Below are positions 36,469 to 45,090 of a stretch of DNA of 64,000 bases, piece by piece (the first letter of the stretch is position 1; each line of letters starts with the position of its first letter). Below the pieces are notes generated by a model that did no database searches, was not told the origin of the DNA, and saw nothing but the letters and a program-made list of their open reading frames with translations. Origin of the DNA: CAVVYA01 sp963752345 (lineage in GTDB: Bacteria > Pseudomonadota > Alphaproteobacteria > SMXQ01); contig CAVVYA010000017.1 of assembly GCA_963752345.1 (NCBI GenBank), positions 124,001 to 188,000 of the forward strand, in the 5' to 3' direction. The translations under genes were made by a program, and so were the position numbers.

Positions 36469-37050
36469 TCAGGCGGCGATCGATGCCGCTTCGACAGCGC
36501 GCGTCACCAGCACTTCCGCCGCGGCGCGGGCCTGCCGGGCGGGCGCGGCTTCGCCGGTGATTTGCGCGGAGACGATCGCGCCTTCCATCAGAAGCATGAG
36601 AGAATCGGTCAGCGCATCTGGCTCCTTCGCCTCGGCGGCTTCGGCCAACTCGAGAATGTAGGCGCGGATGAGGCGCTTGTGTTCGGCCGCGGCGGCGTGG
36701 ATCGGGTCATCCTTGTCGCTGTATTCCGCAATGGCATTGATGAAGCAGCAGCCGGTGAATTCCTCGCTCTCGAACCATGTGCCCAGCGCGGTGAAGAGTG
36801 CGATCAGGCGCTCTTGAGGCGCCGAAGCGAGCTTCTCCACTTCGCGCATGAACCAGGTGCGGTGCAGTTCGTCGCGCCGGCGGAGCGCAGCCAGGATGAG
36901 TTCGTCTTTCGATTTGAAATGCTTGTAGAGCGTCATTTTCGCGACGCCCGATTCGGAAAGAATGCGGTCGATGCCGGTGGCGTGAAAACCGTAACGCGAA
37001 AAGAGATTGAGCGCCGTATCCACCAAATGATCCCGACGAATGGAAGTCAT
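36469..37050 (-). CDS. TetR/AcrR-family transcriptional regulator
   Basis: A 193-residue repressor-type protein. The N-terminal helix-turn-helix is HLVDTALNLFSRYGFHATGI, DRILSESGVAKMTLYKHFKS, KDELILAALRRRDE, a standard TetR DNA-binding domain. The C-terminal ligand domain (about 65-190) is helical and has FTGCCFINAIAEYSD, seen in TetR proteins that often sense small organic compounds. The ATG at 37050 follows GAGGA; an ATG 12 codons upstream is less likely. It is divergent from the TAXI gene with an inverted repeat between them, so it may control itself and that gene. Confidence 0.9.
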   Translation of the reverse strand: MTSIRRDHLVDTALNLFSRYGFHATGIDRILSESGVAKMTLYKHFKSKDELILAALRRRDELHRTWFMREVEKLASAPQERLIALFTALGTWFESEEFTGCCFINAIAEYSDKDDPIHAAAAEHKRLIRAYILELAEAAEAKEPDALTDSLMLLMEGAIVSAQITGEAAPARQARAAAEVLVTRAVEAASIAA

Positions 37051-37370
37051 GACTACGGCGTCCTCCGCTATTTTCTTGCTATACAAATCTGTCTTGGCGT
37101 CCTCGTCATGGCCTCATAGTCCGCATCGAAGCGACATAAGCGACGACCGGCCGGGCCGCAACACGGCCATGACATGCGTACCCTACACTAAGTAAACGGT
37201 GTCTTTCCAGCATGCGTGTAATGAAGTCATTGTGATACAATGTGAACAGAACGTTATGGTTATGCAATGCCTTAGGCCAATATTGTCCTGAATTTCGCCC
37301 CAATCGGTTTGTGAAGAATGAGCCGCAGCAGATGCTGGCATAACGAGAGAGCCGGGATTAATAATCAAAA
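37051..37370. other. Divergent intergenic region TetR / TAXI
   Basis: No gene is seen in these 320 bases. It is AT-richer than flanking genes between about 37180 and 37370 and holds the inverted repeat listed at 37228-37242 plus a weaker one (ACAC...GTGT, about 37188-37205). Confidence 0.45.
37228..37242. promoter_or_regulatory. Inverted repeat, possible TetR operator
   Basis: CATTGT-GAT-ACAATG: perfect 6-bp arms with a 3-base centre, in the gap between the TetR gene and the TAXI gene. An operator role is inferred from position only. Confidence 0.4.
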
Positions 37371-38501
37371 ATGAGGTTGTCCGCTTGGTTCTATGCGCCG
37401 ATTCTCGCCGTTGCCTTGGGTGCGACGGGGATGGCGCTTGGCCAGGATATTCGTTTCTTCCGAATCGGCACAGGATCCACCGCCGGCGCCAACTTCCCCA
37501 TAGGCGGACTTATCGCCAGTGTGATCAGCAATCCACCGGGCTCGCGCGATTGTGAACGCGGGGGCAGCTGCGGCGTGCCCGGGATGATCGCGGTTGCGCA
37601 AGCAACCCAAGGGTCGGTCGAAAATGCCCGCGAGGTCGGCCTCGGCCATCTCGATGCCGGGATCGTTCAAGCGGACGTCGCCGCCATGGCCTATGAAGGG
37701 CGGGGCGTCTTTTCCGGCAAGAACCGGCTGCCGACGCTCCGCGCGCTCGCCAACCTTTATCCGGAGACCATGCAGATCGTGGTGCGGCGCGACAGTGGCA
37801 TCACCACGCTCGCGGGCTTGAAAGGCAAACGCATTTCGCTCGACACGCCGCAGTCCGGAACTCAGCCGGCGGCGCGAGCCGTGCTCGCCCAGGCCGGCAT
37901 CAAGATCACGGACATCAGGCCGGTCTACGTCGATGTGAGCACGGCGACCGATATGATGCGCGAGGGCAAGATAGAGGGCTTCTTTTACGTGGGCGGCCAT
38001 CCCGCCCCGGCCGTCGCGCAACTCAGCGAGGCCCTGGACCTCCGCCTGATCCCGGTGGCTGCCAATTTCGTCGAACGGTTGCGCAAGACCGAGCGCTACT
38101 ATTTCCCGGCGACCATTCCTGCCGGTGCTTATAGAGGCATCGAGAACACGCCGACGCTGGGCGTCCATACCCTGCTGGTGGTCAACGAGAGACTGCCGGA
38201 AAACTTGGCTTACAATATTTTGCGCGCCCTATGGCACAGGACGGCGCGCGTCATGCTGAGCAGCGGGCATCCGCAAGGCAAAATGATCCGGCTGGAGACG
38301 GCGCTCGACGGCGTCTCGATTCCCCTGCATCCCGGTGCGCGGCGCTTTTACGCCGAAGCCGGATTGCTCAAGGACGGCGCGCTGAAAACAGAATCCGATC
38401 GCGGTGGCCCCGCTGGAAACGAGCCCGCCAAGAGCGATGCCGACAGAAGCGCTGGAGTCCCTCAGCCCAACGCGGCTGGCGCGGGCCGGCAGCAGCGTTA
38501 G
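37371..38501 (+). CDS. TAXI-family TRAP solute-binding protein
   Basis: A 376-residue secreted protein. Signal peptide MRLSAWFYAPILAVALGATG to LGQ, then the TAXI-family start IRFFRIGTGSTAGANFPIGG and SVENAREVGLGHLDAGIVQA, and the characteristic SGITTLAGLKGKRISLDTPQ with ARAVLAQAGI. TAXI proteins bind small solutes for TRAP transporters with a fused permease. No permease gene is nearby, so it is an orphan. The last 40 residues are Pro/Gly/Ala/charged (ESDRGGPAGNEPAKSDADRS) and look disordered, an extension beyond the usual fold. It overlaps the convergent GST gene by 4 bases. Confidence 0.9.
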   Translation: MRLSAWFYAPILAVALGATGMALGQDIRFFRIGTGSTAGANFPIGGLIASVISNPPGSRDCERGGSCGVPGMIAVAQATQGSVENAREVGLGHLDAGIVQADVAAMAYEGRGVFSGKNRLPTLRALANLYPETMQIVVRRDSGITTLAGLKGKRISLDTPQSGTQPAARAVLAQAGIKITDIRPVYVDVSTATDMMREGKIEGFFYVGGHPAPAVAQLSEALDLRLIPVAANFVERLRKTERYYFPATIPAGAYRGIENTPTLGVHTLLVVNERLPENLAYNILRALWHRTARVMLSSGHPQGKMIRLETALDGVSIPLHPGARRFYAEAGLLKDGALKTESDRGGPAGNEPAKSDADRSAGVPQPNAAGAGRQQR

Positions 38502-39208
38502 GCGGCCGGCGCGATAGGGCCGTTGACGCCGCCTTTCTCGAAATCGGGAATCATCCATGGCTCGGCCTCGGCTGCGGCGGCCCATTCCTGCATGGCCGGC
38601 AGGGCGAGCAGCGCCTTGGCATAATCTTCCGCGGTCTCGCTCAGGGTGACGCCGTAGGTCCGGAAGCGGCTGGCGACCGGCGCGAACATTGCATCGGCGA
38701 TGGTGAATGCGCCGAACAGCATGGTGCCGCCGGCGCCGAAACGCGAGCGCGTGTCGCGCCAGATCGCTTCGATGCGGTTGATCTCTTCTTGAACGCCTTC
38801 GGCTCTGCCATGGCCCGGCAAGCTGGCGCGTATGTTCATCGGCATGGCGCGGCGCAGCAGGATGAAGCCGCCGTGCATCTCATGGGCGATGGAGCGCGCC
38901 ACGGCGCGCGCGCCGGCATCCGCAGGCCACAAGCCGGCCTGGGGGAAACGCTCGGCCAGGTATTCGCCGATGGCGAGGGATTCCCAGACCGTGACGTCGC
39001 CATGCACCAGGCAGGGTGCCTTGCCGGACGGCGAATAGCGCATGATCGCGGGGCGCGTCTCCGGGGTGCGCAGGGGGACCACCACTTCCTGGAAGGGAAC
39101 GCCGACGTGCTTGAGCATCAGCCAGCCGCGCAGCGACCAGGACGAATAGTTTTTGTTGGCGATGACCAGGGTTAAGGCCGCATCATCGCGCTGATCGGAT
39201 GGCGCCAT
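38498..39208 (-). CDS. Glutathione S-transferase family protein
   Basis: A 236-residue protein. The thioredoxin-like N-terminal domain has TLVIANKNYSSWSLRGWLML and the cis-Pro/ESLAI region GKAPCLVHGDVTVWESLAIG, which bind glutathione, with the Ser in SSWSLR as the probable catalytic residue. The all-helical C-terminal domain has FGAFTIADAMFAPVASRFR with the N-capping Asp. The ATG at 39208 is preceded by GGAGGGG. Role probably in detoxification; substrate unknown. Stops of this gene and the TAXI gene overlap (TTAG). Confidence 0.92.
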   Translation of the reverse strand: MAPSDQRDDAALTLVIANKNYSSWSLRGWLMLKHVGVPFQEVVVPLRTPETRPAIMRYSPSGKAPCLVHGDVTVWESLAIGEYLAERFPQAGLWPADAGARAVARSIAHEMHGGFILLRRAMPMNIRASLPGHGRAEGVQEEINRIEAIWRDTRSRFGAGGTMLFGAFTIADAMFAPVASRFRTYGVTLSETAEDYAKALLALPAMQEWAAAAEAEPWMIPDFEKGGVNGPIAPAA

Positions 39209-39323
39209 GACCGCCCCTCCACAGTTGGTGCTTTGCCTCTGATAGGCTAAGCAGTGGTCCGGTGCAAGACGCTCCAACGCCGCGCGCCGCGGGGCAAACC
39301 CATTGGTTCTAGAGGAGCCGCGT

Positions 39324-40799
39324 GTGACCAGCCATTTGACCAAGCCCAGCAGCACAGCGATTCCGATCACGCCGGTTGCCACCGATGGCTTCAAGACCTG
39401 GCTGGCGCGGCAGCCTGCGCGCCTGCGGGCCTGGGTCGGAGCGGCGGGCTTCGATGGCTCGGCCGGCTCGGTCAGCCTGGTCGCTGGCCCTTCGGGCGAA
39501 CTCGAGCGCGTGCTGCTCGGCATCGGCGTGCCGCCCCGACCCAGCGCATCGCTCTTCGCGCTCGGCGCCGGTGGGACGCCGAGCGGCCTGACCTGGCGCT
39601 ATGCCGGCCTGCCGTCAAAGCTGCCGCCGGGCGCCTATCGGATCGATGCCGAACTCGAGCCGGCGGAGGCGACCAAGGCGGCGCTGGGTTGGGCGCTGGG
39701 TTGCTATGCCTTCACGCGCTACCGGTCGAAGAAGCCGGCGCAGTTCCCCAAGCTGGTGTGGCCCGCGGAATGCGACACCGCCGAGGTCGAGCGCACCGCC
39801 GCCGCCGTCTTCATGGCGCGCGAGCTGATCACCACGCCCGCGGCCGACATGGGTCCGGCGGAGCTTGCTGCCGCGGCGGGAGCGGTGGCCAAGGCCCACA
39901 AGGCGAAGCTGCGGCTGGTGGTCGGCGACGATCTGCTCAAGCAGAACTATCCCGCGATCCATGCGGTGGGCCGTGCGAGCGCGCGGCCGCCGCGCCTGAT
40001 CGACATCACCTGGGGCGATCCCAAGGCGCCCAAGGTGACATTGGTCGGCAAGGGCGTGTGCTTCGACACCGGCGGCTACGATCTCAAGCCGTCGTCAGGC
40101 ATGAAGCTGATGAAGAAGGATATGGCGGGCGCCGCTCAGGCGCTGGCGCTCGGCCAGATGATCATGCAGGCGGACCTGCCGGTGCGCCTGCGCGTGCTGA
40201 TGCCGGCCGTGGAGAACATGGTCGACGGCAACGCGATCCGTCCGCTCGACATCATCGCCACGCGCAAGGGCATTTCGGTCGAAATCGGCAATACCGACGC
40301 CGAGGGCCGGCTGATCCTGTGCGACGCGATTGCCGACGCGGTCGAGGAGCAGCCCGCTCTGCTGTTCAATTTCGCGACACTCACCGGTGCGGCGCGCGTC
40401 GCGCTCGGGCCGGAGCTGCCGGCGCTGTTCAGCAACAACGAGAAGCTGGCGCAGGATCTCCTGCGCCATGCCGCCGTGGAGGAGGATCCGCTGTGGCTTC
40501 TGCCGCTGTGGCGGCCCTACCGCGACAAGCTCGCCGGCACCAAGATCGCCGACATCAACAATATCTCGGAGGGGCCGTTCGCCGGCGCCATCACGGCGGC
40601 GCTCTATCTCCAGGAATTCGTGCCGGCGAGCATTCCCTGGGCCCATCTCGATTTCATGGGCTGGAACGATTCGACCAAGCCGGGCCGTCCGGAAGGCGGC
40701 GAGACGCAAGGCATCCGCGCGATCTTCCGGTTGATTGAGGACCGGTTCGGCGGCGGGTCGAAGACGCGCACCGTCAAGCGGCCGCGCGGCCGCCGGTAG
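39324..40799 (+). CDS. M17 leucyl aminopeptidase family protein
   Basis: A 491-residue cytoplasmic metallopeptidase that removes N-terminal residues. It starts at GTG after AGAGGAG. The catalytic C-terminal domain has LVGKGVCFDTGGYDLKPSSG and KLMKKDMAGAAQALALGQ with the metal ligands, then the family signature NTDAEGRLILCDAI and FATLTGAARVALG. The second substrate-binding region is PWAHLDFMGWN. The N-terminal domain (about 1-160) is divergent, as in other family members. The end is basic (KTRTVKRPRGRR). Confidence 0.93.
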   Translation: MTSHLTKPSSTAIPITPVATDGFKTWLARQPARLRAWVGAAGFDGSAGSVSLVAGPSGELERVLLGIGVPPRPSASLFALGAGGTPSGLTWRYAGLPSKLPPGAYRIDAELEPAEATKAALGWALGCYAFTRYRSKKPAQFPKLVWPAECDTAEVERTAAAVFMARELITTPAADMGPAELAAAAGAVAKAHKAKLRLVVGDDLLKQNYPAIHAVGRASARPPRLIDITWGDPKAPKVTLVGKGVCFDTGGYDLKPSSGMKLMKKDMAGAAQALALGQMIMQADLPVRLRVLMPAVENMVDGNAIRPLDIIATRKGISVEIGNTDAEGRLILCDAIADAVEEQPALLFNFATLTGAARVALGPELPALFSNNEKLAQDLLRHAAVEEDPLWLLPLWRPYRDKLAGTKIADINNISEGPFAGAITAALYLQEFVPASIPWAHLDFMGWNDSTKPGRPEGGETQGIRAIFRLIEDRFGGGSKTRTVKRPRGRR

Positions 40800-40802
40800 G
40801 CG

Positions 40803-41117
40803 TCAGATGGCGAACTCGGGGCCGGCGGATGGGTCGGCTTCGAGCCCATCGCCGGTCGCGAGCACGCAACTCAAGTTCTTGTCGTTGGTATAGATGATCG
40901 TCCAGGTGCCTTCGGTCGGCGATCGGAAGGCTTCGAGCAGACCGGCCTGGCCGATCTTGCGCGCCTGGTCGAGCCGTTCGCCATATTCCCCTGTCAGGCT
41001 CTTGAGCAGGTACGCGCGCTCGTAGCATTCGGCCTTCATGGTTTGCGCGGGAACCGCGCCGGACCAGACAATCGGCAGACCGATGGCGAACGCCAGAACC
41101 GCGACCAGACGCACCAT
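40803..41117 (-). CDS. Small secreted protein, unknown
   Basis: A 104-residue precursor. The ATG at 41117 follows GAGGAGAG and opens a signal peptide (MVRLVAVLAFAIGLPIVWSG to VPAQ). The mature part, TMKAECYERAYLLKSLTGEY, GERLDQARKIGQAGLLEAFR, TWTIIYTNDKNLSCVLATGD, has two cysteines that could form a disulfide. Similar small periplasmic proteins occur in alphaproteobacteria without known role. It ends 3 bases from the convergent aminopeptidase gene. Confidence 0.75.
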   Translation of the reverse strand: MVRLVAVLAFAIGLPIVWSGAVPAQTMKAECYERAYLLKSLTGEYGERLDQARKIGQAGLLEAFRSPTEGTWTIIYTNDKNLSCVLATGDGLEADPSAGPEFAI

Positions 41118-41272
41118 GCTCACTCTCCTCGGCGGCGCGGACGCAAGCATCGCCCTGGACACGCCGCCACAACCCTACAAAGGATGGGTTTAGGAACTCT
41201 TGCCGTCGAGCGGGCTAATTGCAGGTCAGCGTTGCGTGGGGGGAATGGCGCGGCCGTGCGCGCGCGGGGTCG

Positions 41273-42949
41273 TTACTGGCGGACCGCGTCGCGCTCGGCA
41301 ACCAAGAGTTCGAAGGCGGCGGCCATCAGAGCCTTGGTATAGGCGGTCTGCGGATGGTCGAATATCCGGTCGGCGGGGCCCTGCTCCATGACCTTGCCGT
41401 CCTTGATGACGATCACCTCGTCGGCCATGGCGCGCACCACCCGAAGGTCGTGGCTGATGAACAGATAGGCGAGATTGTGCCTGTCCTGCAGCGCGCGCAG
41501 CAGATCGACGATCTGTGCCTGCACCGACATGTCGAGCGCCGAGGTCGGCTCGTCGAGCACGATCAGCTTCGGCTTGAGCACGAGCGCGCGTGCGATGGAA
41601 ATGCGCTGACGCTGGCCGCCGGAGAATTCGTGCGGATAGCGGTCGCGCGCCTCGGGGTCGAGCCCGACCTCGCGCAGCGCCTCGTCGATCAGCTTGCGGC
41701 GTTCCTCGTCGTTGGCGCCGATGTCATGGACGTCGAGTCCCTCGCCGATGATTTCGCCGACCGACATGCGCGGGCTGAGCGAGGAGTAGGGGTCCTGGAA
41801 CACCATCTGCATCTCGCGCCGCAGCGGCCGCAGGTCGGCCTGGCTGAGCTGCTGGATCTCGCGGCCCTGGAAGACGATCTTGCCGCGCGCATGTTCGAGC
41901 CGCAGCAGGGCGAAGCCGAGCGTGGTCTTGCCCGAGCCCGATTCGCCGACCACGCCGACGGTGCGCCCCTCGTGCAGGTCCATGGTGATGCCATCGACCG
42001 CCCTGATGTAGTCGACAGTGCGGCGAAACACGCCCTGCTTGATAGGGAACCACACCCGCAGATCCTCGACACGGGCGAGCACCGGCGTGTTGTCGGCGCC
42101 ACGCACCAGTTTGCCCTTCGGCTCGGCGGCCAGCAGGTGCTGGGTATAGGGGTGCCGCGGCTTGGTGAAGACCTCTTGCGTCGGCCCGGTTTCGACAATC
42201 TCGCCCTTGGTCATGACGCAGACCCGCTCGGCCATACGCCGTACGATGCCGAGATCGTGGGTGATCAGCAGCACGGCCATGCCGAGCTTCCGCTTGAGCT
42301 CTTCGAGCAGCGCCAGGATTTGCGCCTGGATCGTCACGTCGAGGGCCGTGGTCGGCTCGTCGGCGATCAGCAGGTCGGGCTCGTTGGCGAGCGCCATGGC
42401 GATCATGACACGCTGACGCTGGCCGCCGGACAGTTCGTCGGGGTAGGCCGACAGGCGCTTTTCCGCCTCCGATAGGCCGACCAACTGCAAGAGCTCGAGG
42501 GTGCGGGCGCGTGCCTGCTGGCGGCTCATGCCCTTGTGCAGAATCAACACCTCGCCGACCTGGTTGCCAATCGACTGCAGCGGATTGAGCGAGGTCATGG
42601 GCTCTTGGAACACGATCGAGATGCGGTCGCCACGGATGCGTCGCAGGGTCTCTTCCGGCGCGCCGACCAGCTCGTTGCCCTCGAACTTGATGCTGCTGCC
42701 CGTGGGATGCACGGCGGTGGGATAAGGCAGGAGTTGCAAGATGGAGAGCGCGGTGACCGATTTTCCCGACCCGGATTCGCCGACCAGGGCGACGGTTTCT
42801 CCCTTGGCGATGTCGAACGACACGTGCTTGACCGCCTGCACGTCGCCTTCCTGCGGGCTCGTGCCGCTGCCGGCACGGCGCCGCGCTCCGAAGACGACCG
42901 AGAGGTCGCGGACTTGCAGGAGCGGCGCGGCCGAGGCTGGTTTGTTCAT
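41273..42949 (-). CDS. yejF: Oligopeptide/microcin-C-type ABC transporter, duplicated ATPase
   Basis: A 558-residue protein with two complete ABC ATPase domains. Domain 1: Walker A ALVGESGSGKSVTALSI, signature ELSGGQRQRVMIAMAL, Walker B LLIADEPTTALDVT. Domain 2 (about 300-550): GVVGESGSGKTTLGFALLRL, EFSGGQRQRISIARAL, LIVLDEPTSALDMS. Each half has its H-loop His (LITHDLGIV, FISHDLRVV). It powers YejB and YejE. The ATG at 42949 is 4 bases after the yejE stop. Last gene of the yejABEF operon. Confidence 0.95.
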   Translation of the reverse strand: MNKPASAAPLLQVRDLSVVFGARRRAGSGTSPQEGDVQAVKHVSFDIAKGETVALVGESGSGKSVTALSILQLLPYPTAVHPTGSSIKFEGNELVGAPEETLRRIRGDRISIVFQEPMTSLNPLQSIGNQVGEVLILHKGMSRQQARARTLELLQLVGLSEAEKRLSAYPDELSGGQRQRVMIAMALANEPDLLIADEPTTALDVTIQAQILALLEELKRKLGMAVLLITHDLGIVRRMAERVCVMTKGEIVETGPTQEVFTKPRHPYTQHLLAAEPKGKLVRGADNTPVLARVEDLRVWFPIKQGVFRRTVDYIRAVDGITMDLHEGRTVGVVGESGSGKTTLGFALLRLEHARGKIVFQGREIQQLSQADLRPLRREMQMVFQDPYSSLSPRMSVGEIIGEGLDVHDIGANDEERRKLIDEALREVGLDPEARDRYPHEFSGGQRQRISIARALVLKPKLIVLDEPTSALDMSVQAQIVDLLRALQDRHNLAYLFISHDLRVVRAMADEVIVIKDGKVMEQGPADRIFDHPQTAYTKALMAAAFELLVAERDAVRQ

Positions 42950-42953
42950 CGCC

Positions 42954-44006
42954 TCACCGCAGCGTCTTGCGCGGATCGAAGGCATCGCGCACCGCTTCGC
43001 CGATGAAGATCAGCAGGCTGAGCATGACGGCGATGACGACGAAACCGGAAATGCCGAGCCACGGCGCTTGCAGGTTCGCCTTGCCCTGGTTGAGCACTTC
43101 GCCGAGCGACGGCGAGCCCGGCGGCAGGCCGAGACCGAGGAAATCGAGCGCGGTGAGCGCGGTGATCGAGCCGCTCAGGATGAACGGGAGGAAGGTCAGC
43201 GTCGCCACCATGGCGTTGGGCAGCACATGGCGCAGCATGATGGTCAGGTTCCGCACGCCGAGCGCGCGCGCCGCGCGCACGTAGGCGAAGTTGCGGCCGC
43301 GCAGGAATTCGGCGCGCACCACGGCGACCAGCGACGTCCAACTGAACAGCAGCAGCACGAAGAGCAGCGTCCAGAAGCCGGGCACCAGGATGCTCGAGAT
43401 GATGATCAGGATGTAGAGCTCGGGCAGGTTGGACCAGATCTCGATCACGCGCTGGCCATAGAGGTCGACGCGGCCGCCCGAATAGCCCTGGACGGCGCCG
43501 ACTAGAACGCCGATCACCGAGCTGAGCCCGGTCAGAATCAGGCCGAACAGCACCGAGATGCGGAAGCCGTAGATCAGACGCGCCAGCAGGTCGCGTCCGG
43601 AATCGTCGGTGCCGAGCCAGTTCTGCGCCGAGGGCGGTGCCGGCGCTGGCACGGTCAGCTCGTAATTGATGGTGCGGTGGCTGTAGCGCACGATCGGCCA
43701 GATCACCCAGCCGTTCGCCTCCACCTTGTCCCGCAGATAGGGGTCGCGGAAATCAGCCTGGGTCGGGAATTCGCCGCCGAACGCCGTCTCCGGATAGAAC
43801 TTGAAGATGGGCATGTAATAGGCGCCATCGTATTTCACCAGGATCGGCTTGTCGTTGGCGATGAACTCGGCGAACAGGCTGAAGACGAACAGCGTTAGGA
43901 AAAGCCACAGCGACCAGAAGCCGCGACGGTTGGCGCGGAAATTGTCCATGCGCCGCCGGGTCAGCGGCCGGATCGGCAGGCCGAAGAGGCGATCGTCGCG
44001 CGGCAT
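42954..44006 (-). CDS. yejE: ABC transporter permease YejE
   Basis: A 350-residue OppC-type permease. The N-terminal helix (FWSLWLFLTLFVFSLFAEFI) is followed by a periplasmic insert, ELTVPAPAPPSAQNWLGTDD and SGRDLLARLIYGFRISVLFG, the OppC signature. The EAA loop is AYVRAARALGVRNLTIMLRH, followed by VLPNAMVATLTFLPFILSGS. It ends FIGEAVRDAFDPRKTLR. The ATG at 44006 is 2 bases after the yejB stop. Confidence 0.94.
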   Translation of the reverse strand: MPRDDRLFGLPIRPLTRRRMDNFRANRRGFWSLWLFLTLFVFSLFAEFIANDKPILVKYDGAYYMPIFKFYPETAFGGEFPTQADFRDPYLRDKVEANGWVIWPIVRYSHRTINYELTVPAPAPPSAQNWLGTDDSGRDLLARLIYGFRISVLFGLILTGLSSVIGVLVGAVQGYSGGRVDLYGQRVIEIWSNLPELYILIIISSILVPGFWTLLFVLLLFSWTSLVAVVRAEFLRGRNFAYVRAARALGVRNLTIMLRHVLPNAMVATLTFLPFILSGSITALTALDFLGLGLPPGSPSLGEVLNQGKANLQAPWLGISGFVVIAVMLSLLIFIGEAVRDAFDPRKTLR

Positions 44007-44008
44007 GG

Positions 44009-45085
44009 TCACCCCCGTCCTTCGAAGTCGATGCGCGGATCGACCAGGATGTAGGTCACGTCGCGGATCAGCGCGAAGAGCAGGCCGATCAGGCTGAAGA
44101 AGAACAGCGTGCCGAACACCACCGGGTAATCGCGGTTGATCGCCGCCTCGTAGCCGAGCAGGCCGAGCCCATCGAGGGAGAAGATCACCTCGATCAAGAG
44201 CGCGCCGGTGAACAGGATGCTGATCAGCGCGGAGGGGAAGCCGGCGACCACGATCAGCATAGCGTTTCGGAAGACATGGCCATAGAGAACCTGGCGCTCG
44301 GTCAGACCCTTGGCGCGCGCGGTCATGACGTATTGCTTGTTGATCTCCTCCAAGAAGGAATTCTTGGTCAGCATGGTCAGGCCGGCGAAGCTGCCGATCA
44401 CCAGCGACGTCAGCGGCAAGGCCATGTGCCAGAAATAATCGACGATGCGCGCGGGCCAGCTCATCATCTCCCAGCCCGGCGAGGTCAGGCCGCGCAGCGG
44501 AAACCAGTTGAAATAGCTGCCGCCGGCAAACAGCACGATCAGCAGGATGGCGAACAGGAACGCCGGAATGGCATTGCCGACGATGACCACCACGCTGGTC
44601 CAGATGTCGAACGGCGAGCCGTCGCGCATGGCCTTCGCCACGCCGAGCGGGATCGAGATCAGGTAGATCAAGAGTGTGGTCCACAGACCGAGCGAAATCG
44701 ACACCGGCATCTTTTCCAGCACGAGCTCGACCACGGAGCGGTCGCGGAAGAAGCTGCGGCCGAAATCGAACTGCAGATACTGCTTCATCATCAGCCAGAA
44801 GCGCTCGTGGGCCGGCTTGTCGAAGCCGTAGAGCTTCTCGATCTCCTTGACGAAGCCGGGATCGAGTCCCTGGGCGCCGCGGTAGCGTTCGCCGTCGGTG
44901 CGCGCCACCTCGCCGCCCGAGCCCGCGAACCGCGCCGTTGCCTGCACGGCGGTGCCGCTCACCTGGGCGATCATCTGCTCCACCGGGCCGCCCGGCGCGA
45001 ACTGCACGATGGCGAAGTTGATCACCATGATGCCGAACAGGGTCGGAATGATCAGCAGCAGACGGCGGATGATATAGGCGACCAT
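44009..45085 (-). CDS. yejB: ABC transporter permease YejB
   Basis: A 358-residue OppB-type permease. It begins MVAYIIRRLLLIIPTLFGIM, the usual first helix, followed by FAPGGPVEQM, a periplasmic insert, and FGRSFFRDRSVVELVLEKMP. The EAA-type loop is YVMTARAKGLTERQVLYGHV with FRNAMLIVVAGFPSALISIL. The end is RDVTYILVDPRIDFEGRG. GGAGGTAA precedes the ATG. It forms the channel with YejE. It starts 5 bases after the yejA stop. Confidence 0.95.
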   Translation of the reverse strand: MVAYIIRRLLLIIPTLFGIMVINFAIVQFAPGGPVEQMIAQVSGTAVQATARFAGSGGEVARTDGERYRGAQGLDPGFVKEIEKLYGFDKPAHERFWLMMKQYLQFDFGRSFFRDRSVVELVLEKMPVSISLGLWTTLLIYLISIPLGVAKAMRDGSPFDIWTSVVVIVGNAIPAFLFAILLIVLFAGGSYFNWFPLRGLTSPGWEMMSWPARIVDYFWHMALPLTSLVIGSFAGLTMLTKNSFLEEINKQYVMTARAKGLTERQVLYGHVFRNAMLIVVAGFPSALISILFTGALLIEVIFSLDGLGLLGYEAAINRDYPVVFGTLFFFSLIGLLFALIRDVTYILVDPRIDFEGRG

Positions 45086-45090
45086 GGCGC

